The position numbers and the translations under genes were made by a program. From JANRKF01 sp964519595 (lineage in GTDB: Bacteria > Pseudomonadota > Alphaproteobacteria > Rickettsiales > SXRF01): a stretch of DNA of 64,000 bases. Location of the stretch: NCBI GenBank assembly GCA_964519595.1, contig CAZFJN010000003.1, positions 7,930 through 71,929 on the forward strand. Direction: 5' to 3'. The notes under the pieces were generated by a model. It was given only the letters and a program-made list of their open reading frames with translations, was not told where the DNA came from and did no database searches. Positions within the stretch are counted from its first letter, which is position 1. Every line of letters begins with the position of its first letter. Positions 8,534 through 18,088 of the stretch are shown piece after piece.

Positions 8534-8540
8534 GATGTTG

Positions 8541-8801
8541 CTAGCGATCAGCAGCAAGCAGTTCGTCGAGCTTTCCTGCTTCGTTTAGCGCGTAGAGATC
8601 GTCGCAGCCGCCTAGGTGTTTTTCTCCGATAAAAATCTGTGGTACGGTTCTTCTGCCGCCGGATTTATTGACCATCTCCAGCTGGAGATTTGCATCATTA
8701 GTGATGTCTATTTCATTAATATTTTCAATATTTTTCTGCTTAAGCAAGGCCTTGGCTTTTACGCAGTAAGGGCAGTAATCTTTAGTATAGATAGTGATCA
8801 T
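8541..8801 (-). CDS. grxC: Glutaredoxin 3
   Basis: This is an 86-aa thioredoxin-fold protein with the dithiol active site C10-P-Y-C13, the cis-proline TVPQIFI segment and the GGCDDL glutathione-binding motif. It reduces protein disulfides and glutathione mixed disulfides in the cytosol. The ATG at 8801 gives the normal family length. An upstream in-frame start would add 16 unrelated residues. Confidence 0.95.
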   Translation of the reverse strand: MITIYTKDYCPYCVKAKALLKQKNIENINEIDITNDANLQLEMVNKSGGRRTVPQIFIGEKHLGGCDDLYALNEAGKLDELLAADR

Positions 8802-8889
8802 AAAAATAAACCATAAATGGTTGTAAAAAATAAGTGGAAATTTAACCATTATTTGTGATGATGCAAGTCTTTAATCGAGGTAATAAATT

Positions 8890-10149
8890 ATGACAAAACT
8901 AGCTGCGCCAGCAATGGTTTATATTTCCGGAGAGGAAATGACACGCGAAGTGATGAAAATGGTGCTGGATAAGTGGATTGCGCCTTATCTTGACACTAGC
9001 AAATGGCAGTTTTTTGATCTTTCCTGCAAAGCGCGTGATGATTCCGGCGATCAAGTGTTGAAAGATGCTATCAACGCTGGCACAAAAATCGGCGCGATTT
9101 TTAAAGAGCCGACAATTACGCCAACTGGCGATCAGGTTCGGGAAATGAATTTAAAAAATCCGCTCGGCAGTCCGAATGGCAAAATGCGCGCCGCCTGGAA
9201 TGGTTATTCGATTGATCGTGATACTATTTCCATCAAAGGCCTTGAATCGCAAATGGGCTATAAAAATCCGGTGCTTTTCTGTCGTCATGCGGTAGGCGGT
9301 GAATATGGTGCCGGCGCGAAAATGCTCGGCGCCGGAGTTGTAAAAACCATTCATACAGATCATTCCGGTAAAGAAACAATCGTTGATGAGCGTAAACTTT
9401 CTGATCAGCTCAATGCGGTGGTTACTTATCACAATCCGCTCGATAATGTCACACAGCTCGCGCATCATTTTTTCAAACGTTGTCTGGCCGCTAATGTAAT
9501 GCCAGTTGTTGCCACAAAAAAGACGGTGTTCAAATGGCAGGAAGATTTCTGGCAGATAATGAAGCAGGTTTTTGATGCGAATTATAAAGCCGATTTCGCG
9601 GCGAAAGGCCTGCTTAAAAATTCCGGCGGCGAGCTGCGACATTTACTTACTGACGATACGGTTATGAAAATGGTTGCCTGGAAAGATGGCGGATTTGGCG
9701 TGGTTGCACATAATTATGACGGCGATATTTTCACTGATTTACAGGCGCAAATTTATAAATCACCAGGATTTATTTCCTCAACTCTCACCGGAGTTAAGGC
9801 AAATGGCGAAAAAATCATGGAATTTGAAGCAAGCCATGGCACGATTGCTGATCAATATGCGAAATTCAAAGCTGGCGAGGAAACTTCCGTAAATCCAATT
9901 GGCATGATCTATGCGTTGCGTGGTGCGATTGATCATGCGGCGAATCTGGCTGTTGCCAATAATGATATGGACGCGGTAAGCGGCGAGAAAATTCATCAAT
10001 TTGCCGCGAATATGTATGATGCAATGTGCGAAGCAATGGCTTCCGGCAAAGGCACACGCGATTTAAGCGGACCATCAGGACTAACCACTGAGGCATTTAT
10101 TGACGAAGTGGCGGGAAGAATTGATAGCAAAATGAGAGATGTAGCCTAA
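8890..10149 (+). CDS. icd: NADP-dependent isocitrate dehydrogenase
   Basis: This 419-aa protein belongs to the eukaryote-like, homodimeric class of NADP isocitrate dehydrogenases. It oxidatively decarboxylates isocitrate to 2-oxoglutarate in the TCA cycle. Family segments include KARDDSGDQVLKDA, NAVVTYHNPLDN, the metal and substrate site around NYDGDIFTD, and the NADP-discriminating EASHGTIADQY. The ATG at 8890 follows CGAGGTAATAA. It overlaps the convergent polA by 4 bp. With malate synthase in the same window, the isocitrate branch point is partly represented, but isocitrate lyase is not here. Confidence 0.95.
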   Translation: MTKLAAPAMVYISGEEMTREVMKMVLDKWIAPYLDTSKWQFFDLSCKARDDSGDQVLKDAINAGTKIGAIFKEPTITPTGDQVREMNLKNPLGSPNGKMRAAWNGYSIDRDTISIKGLESQMGYKNPVLFCRHAVGGEYGAGAKMLGAGVVKTIHTDHSGKETIVDERKLSDQLNAVVTYHNPLDNVTQLAHHFFKRCLAANVMPVVATKKTVFKWQEDFWQIMKQVFDANYKADFAAKGLLKNSGGELRHLLTDDTVMKMVAWKDGGFGVVAHNYDGDIFTDLQAQIYKSPGFISSTLTGVKANGEKIMEFEASHGTIADQYAKFKAGEETSVNPIGMIYALRGAIDHAANLAVANNDMDAVSGEKIHQFAANMYDAMCEAMASGKGTRDLSGPSGLTTEAFIDEVAGRIDSKMRDVA

Positions 10150-12986
10150 TGAGCGGCGCGCCAGTTAGTGGCAGCTCCGCTTTCAACAACCAGCGGCACA
10201 GATAAATTAGCAGCATTTTCCATTATCTGCTTAATCCGCTCTTGCCATTCATTCATAGCGGTTTCTTTAATTTCAAAAATCAGCTCATCATGAACCTGCA
10301 GCAACATTCGCGCTTCTGGTTGCAGAATTTTATCAACCGCAATCATTGCCCGTTTGATAATATCCGCAGCGCTTCCCTGCAATGGCGCATTGATTGCGGC
10401 GCGTTCGGCAAACTGGCGGCGGCCTTGATTTCTGTCATTAATAAGCGGCGTATGACAACGGCGCTTGAACAATGTTTCAACATAACCATGCTGACGCGCA
10501 AATTCCCGGCAGCTTTCCATAAAATCACGAATTCCCGGATAAGTGGCAAAATAGCTGTCAATAATCTGCGCCGCCTCGCTGCGCGATATACCAAGCTGCA
10601 CGGACAGTCCGTGTGCGGAAATTCCATAAATAATTCCGAAATTAATTGCCTTGGCGCGCCGCCTTAGATCAGAATTCACTTCATTAAGCGCCACAGAAAA
10701 TACTTTGCTGGCGGTTATCGCGTGAATATCGTCACCATTTCTGAATGCTTCTTTTAATGTCTGAATATCTGCCATATGCGCCAGTAAGCGTAGCTCAATC
10801 TGCGAATAATCAGCGGCAAGCAGAAGATTTCCGGAATCAGCAATGAAAGCCTCGCGGATTTTGCGCCCTTCTTCACTGCGAATCGGAATATTCTGCAAAT
10901 TAGGATCACTGGAAGAAAGCCGTCCGGTTGCGGCAATAGCCAGACCGTAATTCGTATGAATGCGGCCAGTTTCAGGATTTATCTGTAACGGCAGAGTATC
11001 ACAATAAGTGTTTTTGAGCTTGGCAAGCGCGCGGTGCGATAAAACTTGCTCGGCAATTACATGTCCGGCTTCGGCGAGTTCTTCCAGCAATTCCGCGCTG
11101 GTTGAATAAGCTCCGGTTTTTGCGGATTTCTTGCCGCCGGAAATTCCCATATGTTCAAAAAGAACCTCGCCAAGCTGCTTAGGCGAAGAAACATTGAACT
11201 CAACTCCGGCAAGCTTCTTTATTTCAGCTTCTAAAGCGACTATTTTGCCAGATAAATCTTCCGACAAAGCGCGAAGTTTGAGCTGATCAATTTTGATTCC
11301 TGCTCGTTCCATTCTGGCAATAACCGGAATAAGTGGTTTTTCAATCGTTTCATAAAGAGTGGTCAGTTTTTCTGCCTTCAATCGCGGTTTTAAAAGCTGG
11401 TAGAAACGCATTGTTATATCAGCATCTTCAGCGGCGTAGCTGGTTGCTTTTTCTATATCAACTTCGGAGAAATTTATCCGCTTTGCGCCAGTCTTGGTTA
11501 CATCATTATAAGAAATAAGCTTCATGCCAAGATAACGCTCTGCCAGCTCGTCCATTCCTTGTCCGTGTAATCCGGCGAAAAGAGCGTATGATAACAACAT
11601 CGTATCTTCAAAACTTTTTATTTCGCAGCCGTAACTGTTCATTACCACCATGTCATATTTTATATTATGTCCTATTTTCAACACAGCTTCATCTTCCAAA
11701 ATCGGCTTAAGCAATGCTAGTGCTTTAGCGATTTCTAGCTGCTGCGGAATAATTGTTTGCACAACCGGCGGCGCGGCAAATAAATCTTTCTGATCTTCAG
11801 CGGCGATTTTCCGATGATTAAGCGGCACATAACACGCCCTGCCCGGCTCAATGCACAAAGAAAATCCGACCAGCTCCGCCTGCACGGCATGTAGCGAAGT
11901 GGTCTCTGTATCAAATGCCACGCTGCCTTTAGCACGCGCTTCATCTAGCCATTTTGCCAGCTCTGCTTCTGTTGTTATGGTTTGATATGTGACCTCGCCT
12001 ATATTGCCGGAAATATTCTGCGCTATTGCTGCTGATGAATCTGCTACTATCGGCAATGATGTTGTTGCTGATAATGACAATGATGCTGCTGATGTTTCAT
12101 TGCCTGATGCTTGCTGTCTTGCTGATTCCGGCGCTATTTTTCCGGCAATTCTCGCCAGCAGAGATTTAAAGCCCTGCCCTTGCAGAAATTCAGAAAATCT
12201 TGCCTCATCGCGTGGCTTAAGAGCAAGATCGGCAACTGAAAGCGGCAATGGCACATTTTCTTCAAGGCCAATAAGCTGGTAAGAAAGCCTCGCCTGCGCG
12301 GCATTATTTTCAATCGTCTCGCGACGTTTTGTCTGTTTTATTTCGCCGACATGCGCGAGGAGATTCTCCAGATTGCCATATTGATTAATAAGCTCAGCAG
12401 CAGTTTTAGGGCCAATTCCTGGCACGCCTGGAACATTATCAGAAGAATCGCCAATTAACGCCAGCACGTCACGAAGCTTTTCAGGAGGCACTGCGAATTT
12501 TTCCATTACTTCCGCAACACCAATTTGCCGGTTTTTCATTGCATCAAACATTAAAACACCATCGCCGATTAGCTGCATTAAATCCTTGTCTGAGGAAATT
12601 ATAGTAACCTCAACGCCCTGCATTCTGGCCAGACGAACGTAAGTGGCGATTATGTCATCAGCCTCATAATCCTCAAGCTCGATAGAAGGAAGTCCCAGCG
12701 CGCGCGTTGCCTCGCGTACCATAGGAAATTGAGGAATCAGATCTTCCGGCGCTGGCGGACGATGCGCTTTATATTCCGGATAAATACGGTTGCGGAAAGT
12801 TTTTCTGGCCGCATCAAAAATCACTGCGACATAATCACTTTGTTGATTATCGAGCAGCTTTACCACCATATTAACAAAGCCATATACCGCGCCAACATTA
12901 ACCCCTTGCGGATTAGTAAGCGGCGGCATCGCGTGATAAGCGCGAAAAATAAAACCAGAACCGTCAATGAGAATCAGACGCGACAT
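10146..12986 (-). CDS. polA: DNA polymerase I with 5' nuclease and proofreading domains
   Basis: This 946-aa protein keeps all three domains: 5'-3' nuclease (1-290), 3'-5' exonuclease (about 335-540) and family A polymerase (about 560-946, with QVHDELIFEI near the end). The exonuclease motifs look intact: D359 and E361 in FDTETTSL, IGHNIKYDM, and YAAEDADITM. Proofreading is therefore probably active, which is not true of all bacterial PolA. A Ser/Ala-rich linker at about 295-330 is low-complexity and looks expanded. PolA removes RNA primers and fills repair gaps. The spacer upstream is full of short repeats. Confidence 0.97.
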   Translation of the reverse strand: MSRLILIDGSGFIFRAYHAMPPLTNPQGVNVGAVYGFVNMVVKLLDNQQSDYVAVIFDAARKTFRNRIYPEYKAHRPPAPEDLIPQFPMVREATRALGLPSIELEDYEADDIIATYVRLARMQGVEVTIISSDKDLMQLIGDGVLMFDAMKNRQIGVAEVMEKFAVPPEKLRDVLALIGDSSDNVPGVPGIGPKTAAELINQYGNLENLLAHVGEIKQTKRRETIENNAAQARLSYQLIGLEENVPLPLSVADLALKPRDEARFSEFLQGQGFKSLLARIAGKIAPESARQQASGNETSAASLSLSATTSLPIVADSSAAIAQNISGNIGEVTYQTITTEAELAKWLDEARAKGSVAFDTETTSLHAVQAELVGFSLCIEPGRACYVPLNHRKIAAEDQKDLFAAPPVVQTIIPQQLEIAKALALLKPILEDEAVLKIGHNIKYDMVVMNSYGCEIKSFEDTMLLSYALFAGLHGQGMDELAERYLGMKLISYNDVTKTGAKRINFSEVDIEKATSYAAEDADITMRFYQLLKPRLKAEKLTTLYETIEKPLIPVIARMERAGIKIDQLKLRALSEDLSGKIVALEAEIKKLAGVEFNVSSPKQLGEVLFEHMGISGGKKSAKTGAYSTSAELLEELAEAGHVIAEQVLSHRALAKLKNTYCDTLPLQINPETGRIHTNYGLAIAATGRLSSSDPNLQNIPIRSEEGRKIREAFIADSGNLLLAADYSQIELRLLAHMADIQTLKEAFRNGDDIHAITASKVFSVALNEVNSDLRRRAKAINFGIIYGISAHGLSVQLGISRSEAAQIIDSYFATYPGIRDFMESCREFARQHGYVETLFKRRCHTPLINDRNQGRRQFAERAAINAPLQGSAADIIKRAMIAVDKILQPEARMLLQVHDELIFEIKETAMNEWQERIKQIMENAANLSVPLVVESGAATNWRAAH

Positions 12987-13385
12987 TTTTGATAATAATT
13001 TATGATAATAATTTAGCTGGTTATAGAGGATTAGAAAATTATAGAAGATTATAGAAGATTAGAAAATTCTAAGAACAATCAGAAATTCAAACTATGTTCA
13101 GAAATTCAAAATGAAATTCAAAATGTTGATATTTGCAGATTTACTGTTATTCTCTGATCTTAGCAAGATAATGTAATTAAAAACAAGAGCGTATCAACAG
13201 GACATATAAACAAGATTTTTGAATAATATGTTCAGCTAAGAGATTCAGATAATAGCTTTAGATAATAGCTTTAGATAATAGCTTTAGATAATAGCTTTAG
13301 ATAAAAATCTTAGATAAGAATTTCAAATCAGAAATTTAAATTAAATAAAAATTTTATATAAGCGCAAAAATAAAGGCAGAAAATA
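12987..13385. other. Repeat-filled spacer between polA and the cysT-like gene
   Basis: About 400 bp without a gene. Short AT-rich direct duplications fill much of it: a 10-bp unit (ATAGAAGATT) twice near 13041-13060, an AATTCAAAATG-type pair near 13105-13128, and a 13-bp array at 13248-13312. I see no RNA gene. Confidence 0.7.
13248..13312 (+). repeat. 13-bp tandem array, about 5 copies
   Basis: GATAATAGCTTTA is repeated exactly four times from 13248 to 13299, followed by a decayed fifth copy (GATAAAAATCTTA). The array is in the leader region of the cysT-like gene. Confidence 0.9.
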
Positions 13386-14213
13386 ATGATAACCGCACAA
13401 TGGAAACAGCCCTCAGTTATTCCCGGATTTGGAATCACTATCGGTTTTACGGTTTTCTACCTTTTGATAATAGTTATTGTTCCTCTGGCCGGATTATTTG
13501 TCAGCTCAGCAACCTTATCATGGTCAGAATTTGTGGCAATCACCACCAGCGACCGCGTAATGATCGCCTACCGCAACAGCTTTGGATTAGCAATGCTGGC
13601 TGCTTTTATAAACTGCATTTTTGGTTTAGCTTTAGCGTGGATTCTGGCGCGCTACAAATTTCCCGGAAAAAAATTAGTTGATGCGCTGGTTGATATGCCG
13701 ATTGCGCTGCCAACGGCAGTAGCCGGAATAGCTTTGACTGCTCTTTACGCGCCGCAAGGCTGGCTAGGACGTTATCTTGAACCGCTCGGCATTCAGGTTG
13801 CTTTCACGCCGCTGGGAATTCTGGTTGCGCTGATGTTTGTCGGCTTGCCTTTTGTGGTACGAACAGTTGAGCCGGTTTTAAAAGATATAGATAAGGAATT
13901 GGAAGAAGCCGCCGCAAGCCTCGGCGCGAACCGTCTGCAAATTTTTGCGCTGGTTATTATTCCAAGTATTCTGCCGGCATTGCTAACCGGATTTGCCATG
14001 GCATTTGCGCGAGGTCTTGGTGAATATGGTTCAGTTATTTTTATCGCCGGAAATTTGCCTTACGTCTCGGAAATAGTGCCGCTTTTTGTGGTAATTCAGC
14101 TGGAACAATATGATGTCGCCGCGGCAACGGCAATTGCCTGCGTGATGCTGATTGCCTCTTTCATCTTGCTATTAATAATAAATCTGCTGCAGAAATGGAG
14201 CAGAAGCCGTTAA
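13386..14213 (+). CDS. cysT: Lone CysT-type sulfate ABC transporter permease
   Basis: This 275-aa inner-membrane protein has about six hydrophobic segments and the binding-protein-dependent permease loop EEAAASLGANRLQIFALVIIP. The segment GLGEYGSVIFIAGNLPYVSEIVPL followed by LEQYDVAAATAIA is characteristic of CysT (CysU) rather than CysW. CysT normally works with CysW, the CysA ATPase and a periplasmic sulfate-binding protein to import sulfate or thiosulfate. None of those partners is next to it in this window, so it must use partners coded elsewhere or be a remnant. It has no visible damage. Confidence 0.85.
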   Translation: MITAQWKQPSVIPGFGITIGFTVFYLLIIVIVPLAGLFVSSATLSWSEFVAITTSDRVMIAYRNSFGLAMLAAFINCIFGLALAWILARYKFPGKKLVDALVDMPIALPTAVAGIALTALYAPQGWLGRYLEPLGIQVAFTPLGILVALMFVGLPFVVRTVEPVLKDIDKELEEAAASLGANRLQIFALVIIPSILPALLTGFAMAFARGLGEYGSVIFIAGNLPYVSEIVPLFVVIQLEQYDVAAATAIACVMLIASFILLLIINLLQKWSRSR

Positions 14214-14370
14214 TGAGCAAATAGAGCAGATTTAAATGCTATAACTAGTTATGTTGATACGATGTTTATATAATTATGTTTATATAATTATTGATATTTC
14301 AAGATATTTTTATATTATAACAGCTGATGAAATGATGATGAATACTCCGGAAAAAATTTAAATTCCTTCT

Positions 14371-14402
14371 ATGCTGAATGTAAAATATGCTGAATGTAAA
14401 AA
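14371..14402 (+). repeat. 16-bp duplication of a gene start
   Basis: ATGCTGAATGTAAAAT is immediately repeated as ATGCTGAATGTAAAAA. The second copy supplies the start codon of the lipoprotein gene. The first copy is in another frame (offset 16 bp). Confidence 0.85.
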
Positions 14403-15283
14403 CATCTGCGGCAATAATAGCAAAATCATCGAAAATTATAAACGGCTTTGCTGCTGTTGCGATTATTCTGCTGGTTAGCGGCTGCATTGCTATTGGCGAT
14501 AATGTCAGTAAATTGCGCGCGTTAAATCCGCAGCATGGTGATTTTTCCAGCTCATTAGCGGCAGAATATCTTGATTATGCACAATCGCTGCTTGAATCAG
14601 AACATCCGATTGCCGCTAATTACTTCGCCAGCAAGGGCATAAAATCTTTCAATAAAGAAATAGTTCTGCCGGAAGCAACAGGATGGTTTGAAAACGCTGA
14701 AACTTCAGAAGATCTGACGGAAAAAAGGAAAAATCTTCTGGCGGTATTAACTCCGGATATTCAGGAAATAGCGCCGGAAAAAGCCGCCCGCGCGCAGCTG
14801 CTTTTTGACTGCTATTATCGCGGCGAGATTATTTGCGAAAAATCATTTGCCGAGGCTCTTTCTGATTTGCAATTCATTGCCGATGCAGTTGTTCACGGCG
14901 AGGATAATCATTTCATACTCAGCTTTGCGCCAAGCAGTTCAACCTTAAGCGATCAGGCGAATCTATTGCTGGATTTCATTGCCAACCGCGTTTTAAAATA
15001 CGGAACTTATCAAATAGAAACACTGCCCTACAGCGCAAGACAACGCGCTGATCATAAAGCCAGACAGCTCGATAATGCGCGAATTCTGCTGATCGAAAAG
15101 GGCCTTATTCAGCGCGGTGTTGACGCTGGAAAAATTCACTCACACCGCAAAAGGAAATCAACAATTGTAACGCTAAGCAGCGACGATGGAAGGCTTGATC
15201 AAAACAGCGTTCTGGTTTCTATTCAGACATATGGTCAGCCGGCTGAAGATACGGAAACAAATTCCGGAGCAATTAAACCATGA
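14387..15283 (+). CDS. Lipoprotein with degenerate OmpA-like C-terminal domain
   Basis: This 298-aa protein has a signal peptide ending in the lipobox LVSGC (Cys33). Its N-terminal two thirds resemble the next gene product: a LRALNPQ...FSSSLAAEYLDYAQ opening, a DKGM/SKGI helix, then a DLLTAL/NLLAVL helix and a DCY/DCW motif. The C-terminal part keeps the general shape of an OmpA peptidoglycan-binding domain (SFAPSSSTLSDQANLLLDFIA, ARQLDNARILLIEKGL), but the key NxxLSxxRA residues are poorly kept. Its stop overlaps the start of the next gene (ATGA), so the pair is co-transcribed. It is probably an envelope lipoprotein that has lost or changed peptidoglycan binding. Confidence 0.75.
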   Translation: MLNVKTSAAIIAKSSKIINGFAAVAIILLVSGCIAIGDNVSKLRALNPQHGDFSSSLAAEYLDYAQSLLESEHPIAANYFASKGIKSFNKEIVLPEATGWFENAETSEDLTEKRKNLLAVLTPDIQEIAPEKAARAQLLFDCYYRGEIICEKSFAEALSDLQFIADAVVHGEDNHFILSFAPSSSTLSDQANLLLDFIANRVLKYGTYQIETLPYSARQRADHKARQLDNARILLIEKGLIQRGVDAGKIHSHRKRKSTIVTLSSDDGRLDQNSVLVSIQTYGQPAEDTETNSGAIKP

Positions 15284-16173
15284 GCAGGTTTGGAAAATCT
15301 TTGCTGATATATTTCCTGCTTGCCAGTAGCGCGTTTTCTGTTTCCGGCTGCCAGATCTACCGTCTGCAGGAATTACGTAATATCTCGCCCTCCGGCTCAG
15401 AGTTCCAGCAAGCTCTGGCCAGAGAATATCTGCGCTTTGCCGAGGAAGAAGAGATGAATTACAACTGGAAAAACAGCTGGCATTTCGCTGATAAGGGCAT
15501 GACCGCCGCTTATGGCAACGATGTAGGGCCGGAGAATATTGAAGATTGGAACATCGCAGAGCCGGAAAAAACCGAGCTGGCCACCGCGCGTGATGATCTG
15601 CTTACCGCTCTGAAACCACAGATACTCGCCGCTAACCCTGATTTAGCCGCGCGCGCTTACCGTTATTTTGATTGCTGGATCGCCAGACAGCAGGATGGTT
15701 GGCAACAGCAGCGCATTGCCGCTTGCAAGGAAGCATTCAGCAACACTCTGGCAGAATTGCAGGAAGCCGCCAGCGCAGCGGAAAATGCCAATAAAGGCGG
15801 CCAAAATAAAACCACAAATCTATCTGAATCAGCAGAAATTAACACCACCTCTTATATAGTTTTTTTCGAATGGAATCGCGCCACTCTTAACAAAACCGGA
15901 GAAAAACAATTGCATGAAGTTGCCAAAGAATTAGCGGAAGAAAGTGATTTTGAGGTTATATTACATGGTCATACAGACACTACCGGCCTTGAACGCTTTA
16001 ACCTTACTCTGTCAAAAAAACGCGCAGAAACAGTAGCACATTACCTTGTCAAAAAAGGAATTGCTGAAAATAAAATAAAAATATTTGCATTTGGCGAATC
16101 AGACCCTAGATTGCCAACCGCTGACAATGTTGACGAACCACAAAATCGTCGAGTTGAAATATTCATCGAATAG
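15280..16173 (+). CDS. OmpA-family lipoprotein
   Basis: This 297-aa protein has a signal peptide with lipobox VSGC (Cys24) and a C-terminal OmpA domain at about 180-297. The domain carries the peptidoglycan-binding signature: VILHGHTDTTG, then NLTLSKKRAETVAHYL, then GESDP and PQNRRVEIFIE. It should anchor the outer membrane to peptidoglycan. The N-terminal domain (ISPSGSEFQQALAREYLRFA) is paralogous to that of the preceding gene. The two overlap by 4 bp and look like a tandem duplication of which only this copy keeps a standard OmpA domain. Confidence 0.88.
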   Translation: MSRFGKSLLIYFLLASSAFSVSGCQIYRLQELRNISPSGSEFQQALAREYLRFAEEEEMNYNWKNSWHFADKGMTAAYGNDVGPENIEDWNIAEPEKTELATARDDLLTALKPQILAANPDLAARAYRYFDCWIARQQDGWQQQRIAACKEAFSNTLAELQEAASAAENANKGGQNKTTNLSESAEINTTSYIVFFEWNRATLNKTGEKQLHEVAKELAEESDFEVILHGHTDTTGLERFNLTLSKKRAETVAHYLVKKGIAENKIKIFAFGESDPRLPTADNVDEPQNRRVEIFIE

Positions 16174-16205
16174 CGGAAAATACTATACTCATTGCAGCAA
16201 AATAG

Positions 16206-16282
16206 AAGCTTTAATAAAGCTATAATAAAGCTATAATGAAGCTGTGATGAAGCTGTGATGAAGCTATAATGAAGCTGTATAT
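16206..16282 (+). repeat. 11-bp tandem array, 7 degenerate copies
   Basis: Units such as AAGCTATAATG and AAGCTGTGATG follow one another with an exact 11-bp period in the guaA leader. Several copies contain ATGAAGCT, so the array creates multiple spurious start codons before guaA. Confidence 0.85.
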
Positions 16283-16346
16283 AACGAAGCTGTATGACGC
16301 TATTAGTAATAGAGCTGTAATCTGTAAGAGAAAATTTAAATTACCT

Positions 16347-17897
16347 ATGTCTGACCGTATTCTTATTCTTGATTTTGGTTCACAAGTAACTCAGCTTATC
16401 GCTCGCCGCGTAAGAGAATGTGGTGTTTATTCAGAAATTCGCCCTTTTAATATCAGCACTGAAGAAATTAAAAACTTTGCCGCTAAAGGCATTATTTTAT
16501 CCGGCGGACCAGCTTCAGTTAATGAATCTTTCGCGCCAACTATTTCAAAAATGGTTTTTGAACTTGGCATTCCGGTTTTAGGAATTTGCTACGGCCAGCA
16601 GCTGATGTGCAGCTTATTAGGCGGCGCGGTTGAAAAATCCGAGCAGCGTGAATTTGGCCGCGCAATGGTACAAATTACTAGCGCCTCGCCGTTTTTTTCC
16701 GGAATCTGGAATGTCGGAGAATCGCATCCGGTCTGGATGAGTCACGGCGACACGGTTACAAAAATTCCGCCAGGATTTACAACCATCGCCGCCACCTCGT
16801 CAGCGCCATTTGCCGCAATCGCCAATGAAGAAAAGAAATTTTACGCTGTGCAGTTTCATCCGGAAGTAGCGCATACACCTTCCGGCGCTGAGCTGATTAA
16901 AAATTTCACACGCAATATCTGCAAATGCCGCGGCGACTGGACAATGGCTTCCTTCCGTAGCTTAAGCGTTGCCAAGGCTCGCGCGCAAATCGGCGACAAA
17001 AAAGTTATTTGCGGCGTATCAGGCGGCGTTGATTCATCAGTTGTCGCCGCTTTGCTTCATGAAGCGGTCGGCGCACAACTAATCTGTATTTTTGTCAATA
17101 CCGGATTATTGCGCCTTAACGAAGCTGAGCAAGTTGAGGAAATGTTTCGCGACCAGATGAAAATCAACCTGATTCACGTTGATGCCAGCTTGCTCTTCAT
17201 GCAACGCTTAAACGGCGTTTCTGATCCGGAACGGAAAAGAAAAATAATTGGCGAAACTTTCATTGAGGTTTTTGAAAGAGAAGCAAAAGAAGCCGGCGCA
17301 GACGCTGAATTTCTGGCGCAAGGCACATTATATCCTGATGTTATTGAATCAGTGTCTTTTACCGGCGGACCAAGCGTAACCATTAAATCACATCATAATG
17401 TCGGCGGCTTGCCTGAGCGAATGAATATGAAGCTGGTTGAACCTCTGCGCGAATTGTTCAAGGATGAAGTCCGCGCATTAGGACGCGAGCTGGGCATTGC
17501 AGAATCAATGATAAAACGCCACCCTTTTCCAGGACCAGGGCTGGCGATTCGTATTCCTGGTGAAATTTCTCAGGAAAAAATAGAAATTCTGCGTAAGGCA
17601 GATGCGATTTATATAGAAGAAATACGCAACGCCGGATTATATGATGAAATATGGCAGGCTTTTGCTGCCCTCCTTCCAGTTCGCAGCGTTGGCGTAATGG
17701 GCGATAGCCGCAGCTATGAATATGTCTGCGCTTTGCGTGCAGTAACCTCCACTGACGGCATGACCGCTGATTATTATCATTTTACACATGAATTCCTAAG
17801 CCGCGTTTCCAACCGGATTATAAATGAAGCGCGCGGAATTAATCGTGTGGTATATGATATAACCAGCAAACCGCCTGGAACTATCGAATGGGAATAG
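16347..17897 (+). CDS. guaA: GMP synthase (glutamine-hydrolysing)
   Basis: This 516-aa enzyme aminates XMP to GMP in purine synthesis. An N-terminal class I glutamine amidotransferase has its nucleophile Cys81 in GICYGQQ and a QFHPEVAH catalytic His. The ATP pyrophosphatase P-loop SGGVDSS is at about 225-231, and the C-terminal dimerisation domain ends in the diagnostic KPPGTIEWE. I start at ATG 16347 (MSDRILILDFGSQ). An in-frame ATG at 16269 would add 26 residues coded by the repeat-derived leader, which is unlikely. The purine gene purH is also in this window, but far away. Confidence 0.97.
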   Translation: MSDRILILDFGSQVTQLIARRVRECGVYSEIRPFNISTEEIKNFAAKGIILSGGPASVNESFAPTISKMVFELGIPVLGICYGQQLMCSLLGGAVEKSEQREFGRAMVQITSASPFFSGIWNVGESHPVWMSHGDTVTKIPPGFTTIAATSSAPFAAIANEEKKFYAVQFHPEVAHTPSGAELIKNFTRNICKCRGDWTMASFRSLSVAKARAQIGDKKVICGVSGGVDSSVVAALLHEAVGAQLICIFVNTGLLRLNEAEQVEEMFRDQMKINLIHVDASLLFMQRLNGVSDPERKRKIIGETFIEVFEREAKEAGADAEFLAQGTLYPDVIESVSFTGGPSVTIKSHHNVGGLPERMNMKLVEPLRELFKDEVRALGRELGIAESMIKRHPFPGPGLAIRIPGEISQEKIEILRKADAIYIEEIRNAGLYDEIWQAFAALLPVRSVGVMGDSRSYEYVCALRAVTSTDGMTADYYHFTHEFLSRVSNRIINEARGINRVVYDITSKPPGTIEWE

Positions 17898-18088
17898 CGC
17901 AAAACATAATGGAATAGAAAATATACTGAAAAATAATACTGGAAAATATAGTCAAGGATATAGTGGAAAATATATTGAGTGATATAGCGAATGCTGTAAC
18001 GATGTAGTTAATTATGCGGTGAGTTACAAGGCGAGCTATAAGGTGAATTATACGGTATTTATATAGTGAATGATCTGGTGAATAAAAT
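17898..18088. repeat. Degenerate short-repeat spacer after guaA
   Basis: The spacer is made of imperfect units of about 10-14 bp (GGAAAATATA, GAGTGATATAG, GTGAGTTACAAG, GCGAGCTATAAG). Near its start AATGGAATAG echoes the end of guaA (AATGGGAATAG), as if a duplication included the stop codon and then decayed. Confidence 0.55.

Noticed and set aside
13386..14213. CysW instead of CysT
   Set aside because: The FIAGNLPYVSEIVPL and LEQYDVAAATAIA segments fit CysT. CysW has a VSGHIRG-type loop here.
16269..16346. Longer GuaA N-terminus
   Set aside because: The extra 26 codons come from the 11-bp repeat leader, and GuaA families begin at MSDRILILDFGSQ-like sequence.
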